A stretch of DNA of 64,000 nucleotides from CAVPXC01 sp963709505. Its GTDB lineage: Bacteria > Chloroflexota > Anaerolineae > JAAEKA01. The stretch lies in NCBI GenBank assembly GCA_963709505.1, contig CAVPXC010000001.1, positions 151,924 to 215,923 of the forward strand, given 5' to 3'. Below the pieces are notes generated by a model. That model was not told where the DNA came from. It ran no database searches and saw only the letters and a list, made by a program, of their open reading frames with translations. How positions within the stretch are numbered: the first letter of the stretch is position 1; each line of letters begins with the position of its first letter. Of the stretch, positions 1-9,085 are shown piece by piece. A program made the position numbers and the translations under genes.

Positions 1-1213
1 ATTCTGATCTTTGTAATATCAGGGGTGGTGGTGGCCTTAGCCTTGGCTGCCGGGCAGCCAAAGTACTTTCAGGCGAGCAGCACGTTGCTAGCGCAAGACC
101 CGCGCTACCAGTGGCGCTTTGATGCCTCCATCTTGCCTAACATCGACATGAGTCGGGATTTGCAGCGGGAGGTCTTGGCGATAGGGCGCAACCAGAAGAT
201 AGCAGAACAAGCGGCCGAGATGCTGCAACCATCGGGTGGGGTATCCGATATCAGCCCTAGCGAAGATTATGTCGCAAGTTAGCCTGCGCGCTGGCGACGG
301 CAACACGATTATCGTAACAACTCGCTCGTCCAATCCTCAGCAGGCCGCTGCTATTGCCAATGCCTATACGGGTAGCCTCATCAGTCTCTCGCGAGAAGTG
401 TATGGCGTTAACCAAGAACTGGAAAAGTATCGGGCGGAACTGGAAACAGTCAAAGAACGGATGGCTGTTTTGGACGACCAGTATGAAGAGGTGCGAGCGC
501 GAACCGGTCTTTTCGCTAACGGCGAAGCAGCCGATCTATCACAGCAGCGTAGCTTTTTCGCCAGCAGCGAAGCTGCCAATCTGTCACTGCCCTATAGCCC
601 GAACCAGCAGGAGCTCTTGATTAAGGGTGAAAGGCTGGCACAGTATCGCGACACTCTCGATAATATTCGCCACCTCAAGACGTTGGTAAGCAAAGCGAAT
701 CCCGGTGCAGACCTGTATCTCTTGCCTTGGGAATTGCTGGACGATCCCCTGCTGGAGTCGCGAGCTAATTTGACCCCTCAAATCGCTCGGGTAAATTTCC
801 AGAACCGAGACGCTTTGCTTGACCTGCTTCAGAATGAGGAACAAGCGCTTTCGGCCACAAGCGATCAACTCTCCGACGAGACAAAGCAAGTCCAGGCCAC
901 CCTTGCTACCGACTGGCGCAAGTATGGCGAAATCAACACGGAGCGTAACCTTGTCCGAGAGACCTATTTCGTGTTGATGCGCAAGATCAGCGAGGCGTCG
1001 ATTCAGCAGCGCGTCGATCCGGGGGTGCTGGTGTTGGTTGACCCTGCTGTGCCACCGGTGGAACCTGTTCGAACACGCCAGCTAGCTCAGATCCTAACCG
1101 CCGCCGCAGTGGGTCTGATCATTGGCGTGCTTATGGCGCTGTGGTTGGAGTTCAGGCACGGGCGCAAGACGCCAGGGTCTGTCGAGTCCCAGCGCACGGT
1201 GACACCTGATTGA
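1..1213 (+). CDS. Wzz-like polysaccharide chain length / capsule co-polymerase protein, 5' partial, frameshifted
   Basis: The window opens inside this gene: the first codons read ILIFVISGVVVALALA, the N-terminal membrane helix of the Wzz family, followed by the usual KYFQASSTLL periplasmic start. Frame 1 runs to a stop at 280-282. The continuation with typical QVSLRAGDGN and NPQQAAAIANA motifs is in frame 2 up to 1213, so one base is extra near 270-277 (GAAGATTATG). The C-terminus has a second helix (LAQILTAAAVGLIIGVLMAL) and a short basic cytoplasmic tail, as in Wzz/KpsE-type proteins. No Walker kinase domain is attached. It precedes a flippase and a glycosyltransferase, so it probably sets O-antigen or exopolysaccharide length. 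Function is inferred from topology and context. Confidence 0.75.
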
Positions 1214-1317
1214 CCCGGATGTAGTTTGCACAGTATGCTGAGTCGACTGACAATGATCCAATCCTCGCGCTTTTTGGCACGCACCTCCACGTGCGTTGTC
1301 TGGTTTCCTCCATACAG

Positions 1318-2979
1318 ATGAGCACTTCTGTGCCTCAGCCGACGGGGACACGCGGCACCGAGCGGCGTGTTGCAGTAAATTCCGGCCTTCTGTTGGGGGC
1401 TTTTGGGTTCCAGGCCCTGGTCAGTATTGTGATCGTTGGCCTGGTCGCCCGCTATTTGGGCCAGGCTGGCCTGGGCCGCTATGCCTATATCATCAGCTTC
1501 ATCGAGCTGTCCATCGTCTTTGCCGACCTGGGCATGAGTCGCATCGAAGTTCGGGAGATCTCAAAGGACAGAGCGCACACAGGTCACTATTCGAGCGCGG
1601 TCTTCACCCTGCGCATCTGGCTGTCGCTTGCGACGATGGTTGTGGTGGGCATAGTAGCAAGCAACAACGGCGACCCTCAACTCTGGGCCGCCCTCATGGT
1701 CTATTTGATGGCTCAGTTGCTCTTCTTGCTGGGCGACGTCTTCATCTCGATCTTCCATGGCTACCAACGCATGGAGTACCAGTTTTGGCCGCTTAACCTC
1801 AACCAGGTCGTGCTGCTGGTGCTCACGATCGTTGCGATCCAGCTTGACCTGGGGCTGGTGGCCTTGTTTGGCGCCCGTCTGATTGCCAACGGCCTCAACC
1901 TCGTGATCGTTTGGTGGATTGCAAAACGCCGGTATGCCAAGACGCGATTTTTCTGGGCCGCCATTCCCGTCATGCTGGCCAACCTGCGCAGGCTGATCTC
2001 GTTTTCGCGCGCGGGCCAGGCGAGCCGTTTCGCGGACAATGTGCAGACGCCACAGGGGCCGAGCCGCTGGGAACAGGCAAGGCTTACGTGGCAGATGCTG
2101 ATCGACTCGCTGCCGGTGGGCCTTGCGCTGATCTTGCGCAGCTATGTTTGGCGAGGAGGCGTGGTGCTTACCGTGATCTGGTTGGGCCAGGTCCAAGGCG
2201 ACCTGGCCAACGGGATCCTATACGGTCCCTTACGGGTCGTGCAACAGATGCGCGTGATACCTGCGGCCTTTGCTGGCGCCATGTTGCCGGTCTTCAGCAA
2301 CCGGGCCGTCAACCGTCTGGATGACTTTGATACCGCCTTCGGCAAGAGCCTCAAACTGTTTGTCGCCATCAGCTTGCTCATTGCCCTGGCTTTTACATTT
2401 CTGGCCGATCCCATCGTTGCCCTGCTGCTGGGTGACGACATTAATCTGGTCGGGGCAGCTGCGGTACTCGCCGTGCTCGGCTGGGTAACCGTCCTGGTTT
2501 TTCCGAACTGGCTGTACGGAGTCACCTTGATCGCTTTGGGACGGCAAAAGCTCGAGGCCATTGGGCTGACCATGGGCCTGGTTGTCGCCTCCATCGTCGC
2601 CTGGTGGGGTATCCCGCGTTATGGTGCGATGGGCGTAGTCTTTGCCATCCTGGCAGCCGAGGGAGTTTACTTTGTCATCGGCACGGCTGTCATGTGGAAG
2701 CACTTCCATTGGCAGCGCATCGGACCGTCTCTACTGAGAATTGCGTTGAGCTGTGGCTTGGCTGGGCTGGTTTTTGCGGCCGGCAACCTGGTTTGGAGCC
2801 GGCTCATCGCGGCCGACGTGGCGTCGGCTAGTTCTCTGCTTCTGGCCCTGGAATTGTTGGTCGTGGGCACGCTCGGCCTGTTGGTTTTTGTTCTTGCACT
2901 CTGGGTGCTGCGCGCCTTTGACGCCGATGAGATAGAAGCTATCCGCGCCATGCTCCAGTTGAAGCGTAGCAAATCGTGA
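1318..2979 (+). CDS. Wzx-like polysaccharide flippase (MVF/MATE-like, multi-pass membrane protein)
   Basis: Predicted 553 residues from ATG at 1318; an in-frame GTG at 1291 would add nine residues. The protein has about 12 to 14 hydrophobic helices, starting with NSGLLLGAFGFQALVSIV, and the pattern of polysaccharide biosynthesis proteins (GLGRYAYIISFIELSIVFADLG near residue 40). This family moves undecaprenyl-linked oligosaccharide units across the cytoplasmic membrane. A hydrophilic insert lies around residues 235-255 (RAGQASRFADNVQTPQG), longer than usual for the family. It stands 105 bases after the Wzz-like gene and 43 bases before the glycosyltransferase, probably in one operon. The substrate cannot be read from the sequence. 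Confidence 0.85.
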   Translation: MSTSVPQPTGTRGTERRVAVNSGLLLGAFGFQALVSIVIVGLVARYLGQAGLGRYAYIISFIELSIVFADLGMSRIEVREISKDRAHTGHYSSAVFTLRIWLSLATMVVVGIVASNNGDPQLWAALMVYLMAQLLFLLGDVFISIFHGYQRMEYQFWPLNLNQVVLLVLTIVAIQLDLGLVALFGARLIANGLNLVIVWWIAKRRYAKTRFFWAAIPVMLANLRRLISFSRAGQASRFADNVQTPQGPSRWEQARLTWQMLIDSLPVGLALILRSYVWRGGVVLTVIWLGQVQGDLANGILYGPLRVVQQMRVIPAAFAGAMLPVFSNRAVNRLDDFDTAFGKSLKLFVAISLLIALAFTFLADPIVALLLGDDINLVGAAAVLAVLGWVTVLVFPNWLYGVTLIALGRQKLEAIGLTMGLVVASIVAWWGIPRYGAMGVVFAILAAEGVYFVIGTAVMWKHFHWQRIGPSLLRIALSCGLAGLVFAAGNLVWSRLIAADVASASSLLLALELLVVGTLGLLVFVLALWVLRAFDADEIEAIRAMLQLKRSKS

Positions 2980-3022
2980 TCAACCATCGTCCGTTCACCC
3001 CTATACAACGTGTAAGGAGATC

Positions 3023-4132
3023 ATGAAGATCGCAATGCTGGGCACGCGCGGCGTGCCGGCCAGCTACAGCGGCTTTGAGACCTGCGTCGAGGAACTCGGC
3101 AGCCGGCTGGTCCAGCGCGGTCACCAGGTGACCGTTTATTGCCGCAGCCACCACATCGACTATGATCAGCCGACCTACAAAGGCATGCGGCTGATCAAGC
3201 TTCCCACCATCGCAAACAAATACCTCGATACCATCGTCCACAGCTTTCTCTCCAGCTTGCACGCGTTGACGCAGGACTACGACGTGGCCCTGTACTTCAT
3301 TGCCGGCAACAGCCTGGTGACGTGGATTCCGCGCCTGGTTGGTCAGCGCGCATTGCTGAACGTGGATGGACTGGACTGGAAGCGGGAGAAGTGGCCGCCG
3401 CTGGCCAAGCGCTACATCCAATTCGCTGAATACATGAGCACTGTCTTGCCTAACACCATCATCACCGACAGCCGGGTGGTGCAACGTTACTACGAAGAAA
3501 CCTACCAAACACCATCGACATACATCGCATACGGCGCGGAACTGCCGCGCCGGGCCCCGGGCGAGACCCTCGCCCGCTTTGGGTTGGAGCCGCAGCGCTA
3601 CGTGCTGTTCGTGGGCCGTCTTGTCCCTGAGAACTGCGCCCATCATCTGGTCGAGGCTTGGCGTCAGGTAGACACCGACATGAAGTGCGTGATTGTCGGC
3701 GATGCACCATACGCCGAAGACTACAAGACCGAACTGCGCAAGCTGGCGGACGATGATCCGCGCGTTGTTTTCACCGGCTACGTCTTCGGTGAAGGGTATC
3801 AAGAGCTTAGCACAAACGCCTACGCTTTTGTCGAGACCAGCGGTGTCGGCGGCACGCATCCGGCGCTGGTGGAGGCAATGGCTTTTGGCAACTGTGTCGT
3901 GACCCACAACACCCCGGAAAACCTGGAGACTCTCGGCGAAGCCGGCCTGTGGTATAACGGACAGGCCGGTGCAGCGTCGTTAGCGCCGGTGCTACAAACG
4001 TTGATTTCAACACCGCCGCTTGTCCAAGTGTATCGCCATCTCGCAGCAACGCGCGCTGCAACAGTCTACAGTTGGGAATCTGTGACCGATGCGTATGAGG
4101 CGTTGTTCCTTCAAGTCTTGGGTTGTTCGTAA
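3023..4132 (+). CDS. Glycosyltransferase with N-terminal DUF1972 domain and GT4-type C-terminal fold
   Basis: 369 residues; ATG at 3023 is preceded by a clear AAGGAGATC ribosome binding site. The N-terminus MKIAMLGTRGVPASYSGFE is diagnostic of the DUF1972 group of rhamnosyl/galactosyl transferases. The C-terminal half carries the GT-B nucleotide-sugar site: FVGRLVPEN near residue 197, then a conserved acidic motif GGTHPALVEAMAFGNCVV near residue 282. These enzymes add a sugar to a lipid-linked precursor in the cytoplasm. It sits between the flippase and an esterase-like gene on the same strand, which supports a role in building a surface glycan. The exact sugar is unknown. Confidence 0.9.
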   Translation: MKIAMLGTRGVPASYSGFETCVEELGSRLVQRGHQVTVYCRSHHIDYDQPTYKGMRLIKLPTIANKYLDTIVHSFLSSLHALTQDYDVALYFIAGNSLVTWIPRLVGQRALLNVDGLDWKREKWPPLAKRYIQFAEYMSTVLPNTIITDSRVVQRYYEETYQTPSTYIAYGAELPRRAPGETLARFGLEPQRYVLFVGRLVPENCAHHLVEAWRQVDTDMKCVIVGDAPYAEDYKTELRKLADDDPRVVFTGYVFGEGYQELSTNAYAFVETSGVGGTHPALVEAMAFGNCVVTHNTPENLETLGEAGLWYNGQAGAASLAPVLQTLISTPPLVQVYRHLAATRAATVYSWESVTDAYEALFLQVLGCS

Positions 4133-4149
4133 GTAAGGAGAAAGCCAAC

Positions 4150-5118
4150 ATGTTCTTCGACCTCCCCCTCGAACAGTTGTTGGACTACCGTCCGCCGCGC
4201 ATCGAGCCGGCCGACTTCGACGATTTCTGGGCGTCGACGTTGGCCGAAGCGAGGCGCGATCCGCTCGATGTCCGTTTTGAGCCTGTCACGGTCGGGCTGA
4301 AGCTGGTCGATACCTTCGACGTCACCTATGCTGGCTTTGGCGGACAGCCGATCAAAGCCTGGCTGCTGCTGCCACGCGAGCGTAATGAGCCCCTTCCCTG
4401 CGTCGTGGAATTCATCGGCTACGGCGGCGGCCGCGGGCATCCGCTGGATTGGTTGTCATTCAGTGTAGCGGGCTACGCGCACCTGATCATGGACACGCGC
4501 GGCCAGGGCAGCACATGGCGGAAAGGCGACACGCCCGATCCGGAGATCGAGCCGGGAAACGCGCAATTTCCGGGTTTCATGACGCGCGGCGTGCTCAGCC
4601 CGCGCACCTACTACTATCGACGCGTCTTCACCGACGGCGTGCGCGCCGTGGAAGCAGCCCGGACGCATCCGGCGATCGATCCAACACGCATCGGGCTGAC
4701 GGGCGGCAGCCAGGGTGGCGGCATTACCCTGGCCGTGGCCGGGTTGGCCGATCAGATTGCTGTGGTGATGCCCGACGTGCCGTTTCTGTGCCACTACCGC
4801 GTGGCGACCGAGATCACCGACGCTGCGCCATACAACGAGATCGTCAAGTACTGCCGGGTGCATCGGGAAAAGATCGAAACGGTCTTTGACACGTTGTCGT
4901 ATTTCGACGGGATCAACTTCGCGGCCCGCAGCGGCGCACCGGCGCTCTTCTCCGCCGGCCTGATGGACGACATCTGCCCCCCGCGCACGGTTTTCGCGGC
5001 CTACAATCACTATGCCGGCCCCAAGGAGATGCAGATCTACCCCTACAACCAACACGAGGGCGGAGAGACGGACCAGATGGTGGCCAAGCTGGCGCTGTTG
5101 AGGGAGCTGTGGGGATAG
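4150..5118 (+). CDS. Acetylxylan esterase / cephalosporin-C deacetylase family hydrolase (AXE1)
   Basis: 322 residues from ATG at 4150, chosen over an earlier in-frame start at 4123 because AAGGAGA lies just upstream of 4150 and the family starts MFFDLPLEQL. The alpha/beta hydrolase has the nucleophile elbow GGSQGGG (Ser near residue 185), a likely Asp in AGLMDDICPP and His in NQHEGG near the C-terminus. AXE1 enzymes remove acetyl groups from acylated sugars and small acetyl esters. There is no signal peptide, so it probably acts in the cytoplasm on short oligosaccharides. It begins 17 bases after the glycosyltransferase stop, so it is probably the last gene of this operon. Confidence 0.9.
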   Translation: MFFDLPLEQLLDYRPPRIEPADFDDFWASTLAEARRDPLDVRFEPVTVGLKLVDTFDVTYAGFGGQPIKAWLLLPRERNEPLPCVVEFIGYGGGRGHPLDWLSFSVAGYAHLIMDTRGQGSTWRKGDTPDPEIEPGNAQFPGFMTRGVLSPRTYYYRRVFTDGVRAVEAARTHPAIDPTRIGLTGGSQGGGITLAVAGLADQIAVVMPDVPFLCHYRVATEITDAAPYNEIVKYCRVHREKIETVFDTLSYFDGINFAARSGAPALFSAGLMDDICPPRTVFAAYNHYAGPKEMQIYPYNQHEGGETDQMVAKLALLRELWG

Positions 5119-5139
5119 TGAACGGTATCTGTTCACTGT

Positions 5140-6447
5140 TCACTGCTTGCGCCGGCGATCGTCCTTCTTGCGGGATCTCCAGGTGGAGCGGCCGGCGTCG
5201 ATGCTGGCCCGCAGCCGGCCGCGGACGGTCGGCGCGTTGGCCGGGCCCAGAGTGCCTGCGTAGACACGCCGCGCCGCGCGACGCCAGGTCGAGCGCACTG
5301 AAGCCAGCTGGTAACCCGCCTCGCGCTGTGCGTCTTTCCACCACGGGGAGGGTTCACGTGTCACCGGTGCGCCCCACTTGATGGCAGTCGCAGCCCAAGT
5401 CAGTCCGGCGCCGAAGCCGACGAGCACGATGTTTTGCCCGGGGCGAACTTTGCCCGCTTGGATCGCTTCGCAAAGCGCAATAGGGATGGACGCGGTCGAG
5501 GTGTTGCCGTATTTCTCCAGATTGACGAAGACCCTGTCCTCAGGGATTTTCAGCTGCTTCACCACCGACGACTGAATGATGCGGTTATTGGCCTGGTGGG
5601 GGATGACTAGGTCGATCTGATCGAGGGTGAGCCCGGCCCGAGCTACTACCTCGCGTGTGCCTTCGGCCATGGCATGAGTAGCGAAACGGAACACGGCTTT
5701 GCCGTCCATCTTGATCGTATGCTGTCCCGCGGCGATGGTTTCGATGGACGTGGGGTTGGCGCTGCCGCCGGCGGGTACGATCAGCAAGTCGCTGCCGGAG
5801 CCGTCGGAGCCCAGCATGCATGAGAGAATGCCGCCCGGCTCCTCGCTGGCCGCCAGCAGCACCGCGCCTGCTCCGTCACCGAACAAGATGCTGGTCGTTC
5901 GGTCGGTCCAATCCACCAGCCGCGACATTGTCTCCGACCCAATCACCAGCACATAGTCGGCGTCGCCGGCAAGAATCGCTCCACGAGCCATGGACAGTCC
6001 ATAGACAAAGCCTGAGCAGGCCGCGCTAAGGTCGAAAGCGCCGGCGTGAGACGCGCCCAGCGCGTTTTGAACGATGCAAGCAGTGGCAGGAAAGACGTAT
6101 TCCGGCGTGCAGGTGGCGCATACGATCAGATCCAGCGCGCTGGCTGGTACATCGGCTATGCGCAGCGCCTCGCGGCCGGCCAACACCGCCAGGCTGGCCG
6201 TGGTCTCGCGCGGGCCAGAAGCGATGTGGCGTTGAGCGATGCCGGTGCGGCTGCGGATCCACTCGTTGGTCGTCTCCATGACCTTCTCCAGGTCATGGTT
6301 GGTGACTATCCGCTCGGGAACCGCCATGCCCCAGCCGACGATCTGGGCGCTGCGCGGCCTGGACCGCTCGCCAGGCCCATGGCCATTGGGTGGCAGCCGC
6401 TGTTTACCGGTGAATTGACGTGTGGTGCTCACCTTGCGATCTGTCAC
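5140..6447 (-). CDS. fabH: 3-oxoacyl-ACP synthase III (KAS III)
   Basis: 435 residues. KAS III condenses acetyl-CoA (or a branched primer) with malonyl-ACP to start fatty acid synthesis. The full catalytic triad is visible: Cys in SAACSGFVYG, His in IPHQANNRI and Asn in EKYGNTSTASIP. Normal FabH is about 320-335 residues. Here the GTG start adds about 35 residues before IVGWGMAVPE, and a basic 70-residue tail follows AATAIKWG, ending RKKDDRRRKQ. The GTG start overlaps the fabF stop (GTGA at 6444-6447), so the two genes are translationally coupled. The tail resembles no domain I know. Confidence 0.93.
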   Translation of the reverse strand: MTDRKVSTTRQFTGKQRLPPNGHGPGERSRPRSAQIVGWGMAVPERIVTNHDLEKVMETTNEWIRSRTGIAQRHIASGPRETTASLAVLAGREALRIADVPASALDLIVCATCTPEYVFPATACIVQNALGASHAGAFDLSAACSGFVYGLSMARGAILAGDADYVLVIGSETMSRLVDWTDRTTSILFGDGAGAVLLAASEEPGGILSCMLGSDGSGSDLLIVPAGGSANPTSIETIAAGQHTIKMDGKAVFRFATHAMAEGTREVVARAGLTLDQIDLVIPHQANNRIIQSSVVKQLKIPEDRVFVNLEKYGNTSTASIPIALCEAIQAGKVRPGQNIVLVGFGAGLTWAATAIKWGAPVTREPSPWWKDAQREAGYQLASVRSTWRRAARRVYAGTLGPANAPTVRGRLRASIDAGRSTWRSRKKDDRRRKQ

Positions 6448-7694
6448 TCGTCACTCCGCTTGATCAACAACGAAGCGTTGTGGCCGCCGAAACCGAAGGA
6501 GTTGGAAAGGGCCACCTGCACACGGCGCCGCCGCGCCACGTTAGGCACGTAGTCCAGGTCGCACGCCGGATCGGGCGTTTCGTAGTTGATGGTCGGAGGA
6601 ATCATGTCCGTTTGCAGCGTCTTTAGACAGATGATCGCCTCGACCGCGCCGGCTGCACCGAGCAGGTGGCCCATCATCGACTTGGTTGAACTCACCGCCA
6701 GCCGGTAGGCATGTGCGCCGAACAGGCGTTTGATTGCGGTGGTCTCGCCCGCATCACCGAGTGGCGTGCTTGTGGCATGCGCGTTGACATAGTCCACCGC
6801 TTCCAGTGATACCCCCGACTGGAGCAGGGCTATCTGCATCGCCTCGAACGCGCCGAGGCCATCCCGTCGCGGGGTCGTAGGATGGCTGGCGTCGGCAGTC
6901 AGGCCATAGCCTGCGACCTCGCCGTAGATAGAGGCACCGCGCGCCCGAGCGTGGGCAAGGCTTTCAAGCACCAGAATGCCGGCGCCTTCGCCGATCACAA
7001 AGCCATCGCGTTTAGCGTCAAAGGGGCGGGAAGCCCGCTCCGGCTCCTGGTTGTGGGTTGACAGCGCCCCCATGTTCTCGAAGCCTGCAATCGCCAGATC
7101 GCAGATAGCCGCCTCAGCGCCGCCGGCGATCATCACGTCGACGGCGCCTTGGCGGATGAGGTTGAAGGCCTCGCCCACGGCCGCTGTCCCGGTTGCACAA
7201 GCCACGGTCGGCGCCATGTTGGGGCCACGTGCGCCGAACAGGATAGCAATATGGCCCGAGGCCGTGTTTGCTAGCATGGCGGGGATCGTGAAGGGGCCAA
7301 CGCGACGCGCCCCGCGCTCTTTCAGCACCTGGTATTGTTGGAGAATCGTATTCAAGCCACCGATCCCCGAGCCGATAATCACGCCGACTCGGCGCGGGTC
7401 TTCGTCGGCCACCTGGAGGCAGGCGTCTTGCATCGCTTGTACGGCAGCCGCGGTTGCGAAATGCGTGTAACGATCCAGGTGGCGTACATCGCGCCGATCC
7501 ATATACGTTAGTGGATCGAAGTCCTTGACCTCGGCGGCGATCTGAACCTTGAGCTGGCTTGCGTCAAAAGCAGCAATCTTGTCTACACCGCTGCGACCGG
7601 CGACGAGATTGTCCCACATGGTGGCCACGTCGTTGCCCACGGGCGTCACCGCGCCGACGCCGGTCACGACAACTCGTTGATGATCTGTTAACAC
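6444..7694 (-). CDS. fabF: 3-oxoacyl-ACP synthase II (KAS II)
   Basis: 416 residues, normal for FabF. It elongates acyl-ACP with malonyl-ACP in fatty acid synthesis. The nucleophile Cys is in PTVACATGTAAVG, and the two active His are in NAHATSTPLGD and MGHLLGAAGA. The start is GTG (MLTDHQRVVVTG), with only a weak Shine-Dalgarno sequence. It is the first gene of a fabF-fabH pair; no acpP, fabD or fabG is nearby. Its 5' leader holds a perfect 29-bp inverted repeat at 7716-7794, a possible attenuator or insulating hairpin. Confidence 0.96.
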   Translation of the reverse strand: MLTDHQRVVVTGVGAVTPVGNDVATMWDNLVAGRSGVDKIAAFDASQLKVQIAAEVKDFDPLTYMDRRDVRHLDRYTHFATAAAVQAMQDACLQVADEDPRRVGVIIGSGIGGLNTILQQYQVLKERGARRVGPFTIPAMLANTASGHIAILFGARGPNMAPTVACATGTAAVGEAFNLIRQGAVDVMIAGGAEAAICDLAIAGFENMGALSTHNQEPERASRPFDAKRDGFVIGEGAGILVLESLAHARARGASIYGEVAGYGLTADASHPTTPRRDGLGAFEAMQIALLQSGVSLEAVDYVNAHATSTPLGDAGETTAIKRLFGAHAYRLAVSSTKSMMGHLLGAAGAVEAIICLKTLQTDMIPPTINYETPDPACDLDYVPNVARRRRVQVALSNSFGFGGHNASLLIKRSDE

Positions 7695-7715
7695 AGAGGA
7701 CTCTCCATCGCGATC

Positions 7716-7794
7716 GGACCTTTCTTCGGAGCAAGGTCCAATCTGTGCTTTGAATGTGGTGATCTAGATTGGACCTTGCTCCGAAGAAAGGTCC
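7716..7794. repeat. Long inverted repeat built from two GGACC..GGTCC palindromes
   Basis: Arms 7716-7744 and 7766-7794 are perfectly complementary (29 bp) around a 21-base loop. Each arm is itself a near palindrome (GGACCTTTCTTCGG and CCGAAGAAAGGTCC halves). The same palindrome recurs at 9051-9080 and 24187-24216. On the minus strand it lies 22-100 bases upstream of the fabF start. Confidence 0.9.
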
Positions 7795-7990
7795 ATTCTA
7801 GAGGATTGTACTCTGGTTGCATTGTATTAGAACACAAGTATATCACAAAAGATGCGCAAACGACGGGCGTTTCAGGACAGTCGCCTATTCGCCGAGTCCC
7901 TTCGGCAACCGTCAATGAAAACCTGCGTAGAGATCTGGTCCACGCCTCAGCCAGTCCGCGGTTCTTAGGTTAGGCGTCCATGCGCGGTGT

Positions 7991-8019
7991 TTGGGCCGGC
8001 GGCAGGTTTGGGGTACAAT
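7991..8019 (+). promoter_or_regulatory. Sigma70-type promoter for the quinone oxidoreductase gene
   Basis: TTGGGC at 7991 and TACAAT at 8014 are separated by 17 bases and lie about 40 bases before the ATG at 8058. The -35 box is weak. Confidence 0.55.
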
Positions 8020-8057
8020 CGTGCCGCGTTAACTTTTCACAAAGGGAGCTATCCACG

Positions 8058-9032
8058 ATGAAAGCAATTCGAGTCTACGAGGCTGGCGGGCCGGAGGTGC
8101 TGCGCTACGAGGATGTGCCCGAGCCCCAGCCAGGGCCGGGTGAGGCCCGGGTCAAGATCGAGGCGGCTGGCCTCAACTACATCGACACCTACTACCGCAC
8201 CGGCTTGTATGCCACCCCCTTCCCGTTCACGCCCGGATCAGAGGGTGCCGGGGTGGTCGACGCGGTCGGGCCGGATGTGACCGTAGTCAGGCCGGGCGAC
8301 CGCGTGGCTTACTGTTTGACCCTAGGCGCCTATGCCGAATATGCCATCGTGCCGGCGGCGAAGCTGGTGCCGGTGCCCGACAGTCTGAGCACCGAGGTAG
8401 CCGCCGCTCTGATCCTGCAGGGCATGACCGCCCACTATCTGACGATCAGCACCTATCCGCTGAACTCCAGCGACGTGGCGTTGATACACGCGGCCGGCGG
8501 CGCCACGGGCCAACTGCTGGTGCAGCTCGCCAAACGGTCGGGCGCCGGAGTCATCGGCACGGCCGGCAGCGAGGAAAAAGCCGCGCTGGCCCGCCAAGCC
8601 GGCGCGGATGCGGTGATCTTGTACGAAATTGAGGACTTCGAGGCCGAAGTCAAGCAACTCACGCAGGGGCGCGGGGTCGACGTCGTCTACGACTCGGTGG
8701 GCCAGTCCACCTTCGCCAAGAGCCTGAATTGTTTGCGCCCGCGTGGCCTGATGGCGCTCTTCGGCCAGTCCAGCGGGCCGGTCCCACCCGTCGACTTGCA
8801 GATCCTAAACCAGAAGGGATCGCTCTTCGTGACCCGACCGACATTGGGGCACTACATTGCGAGCCGCAGCGAACTGATCAGCCGGGCCGGAGACATCTTT
8901 ATGTGGGCCGTATCGGGCGAGTTGGCGGTGCGTATCGACCGCATCCTGCCGTTGAGCGAGGTCGCCGAAGCCCACCGCTTGTTGCAAAGCCGGCAGACAG
9001 CGGGCAAGGTCCTGTTGATTCCGGGCGATTGA
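8058..9032 (+). CDS. NADPH:quinone oxidoreductase (zeta-crystallin-like MDR family)
   Basis: 324 residues from ATG at 8058, which follows AAAGGGAGC; an upstream in-frame start at 7980 lacks a site and adds non-family sequence. It is a zinc-free medium-chain dehydrogenase/reductase. The substrate-side GroES-like domain has GLNYIDTYYRTGLY near residue 45, and the NADPH-binding Rossmann fold carries HAAGGATGQLLVQLAK near residue 145. The family's quinone reductase motif NQKGSLFVTRPTL is near residue 255. It reduces quinones or related carbonyls using NADPH in the cytoplasm. It is a single-gene unit, followed by a palindromic terminator at 9051-9080. Confidence 0.93.
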   Translation: MKAIRVYEAGGPEVLRYEDVPEPQPGPGEARVKIEAAGLNYIDTYYRTGLYATPFPFTPGSEGAGVVDAVGPDVTVVRPGDRVAYCLTLGAYAEYAIVPAAKLVPVPDSLSTEVAAALILQGMTAHYLTISTYPLNSSDVALIHAAGGATGQLLVQLAKRSGAGVIGTAGSEEKAALARQAGADAVILYEIEDFEAEVKQLTQGRGVDVVYDSVGQSTFAKSLNCLRPRGLMALFGQSSGPVPPVDLQILNQKGSLFVTRPTLGHYIASRSELISRAGDIFMWAVSGELAVRIDRILPLSEVAEAHRLLQSRQTAGKVLLIPGD

Positions 9033-9050
9033 GCGGCTTGGATCAAAAAG

Positions 9051-9080
9051 ATTGGACCTTTCTCCGAAGAAAGGTCCAAT
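9051..9080. terminator. Perfect palindromic hairpin between convergent genes
   Basis: ATTGGACCTTTCT and its exact complement flank a 4-base loop. It sits between the stops of two convergent genes (9032 and 9086), and could end transcription in both directions. Same sequence family as 7716-7794 and 24187-24216. Confidence 0.75.
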
Positions 9081-9085
9081 CAAAA

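Noticed and set aside
2939..3907. Long minus-strand open frame (322 codons) opposite the glycosyltransferase
   Set aside because: It is antisense to a clearly recognised glycosyltransferase, has no ribosome binding site, and its composition (many Val, Gln, His) is that of a shadow frame.
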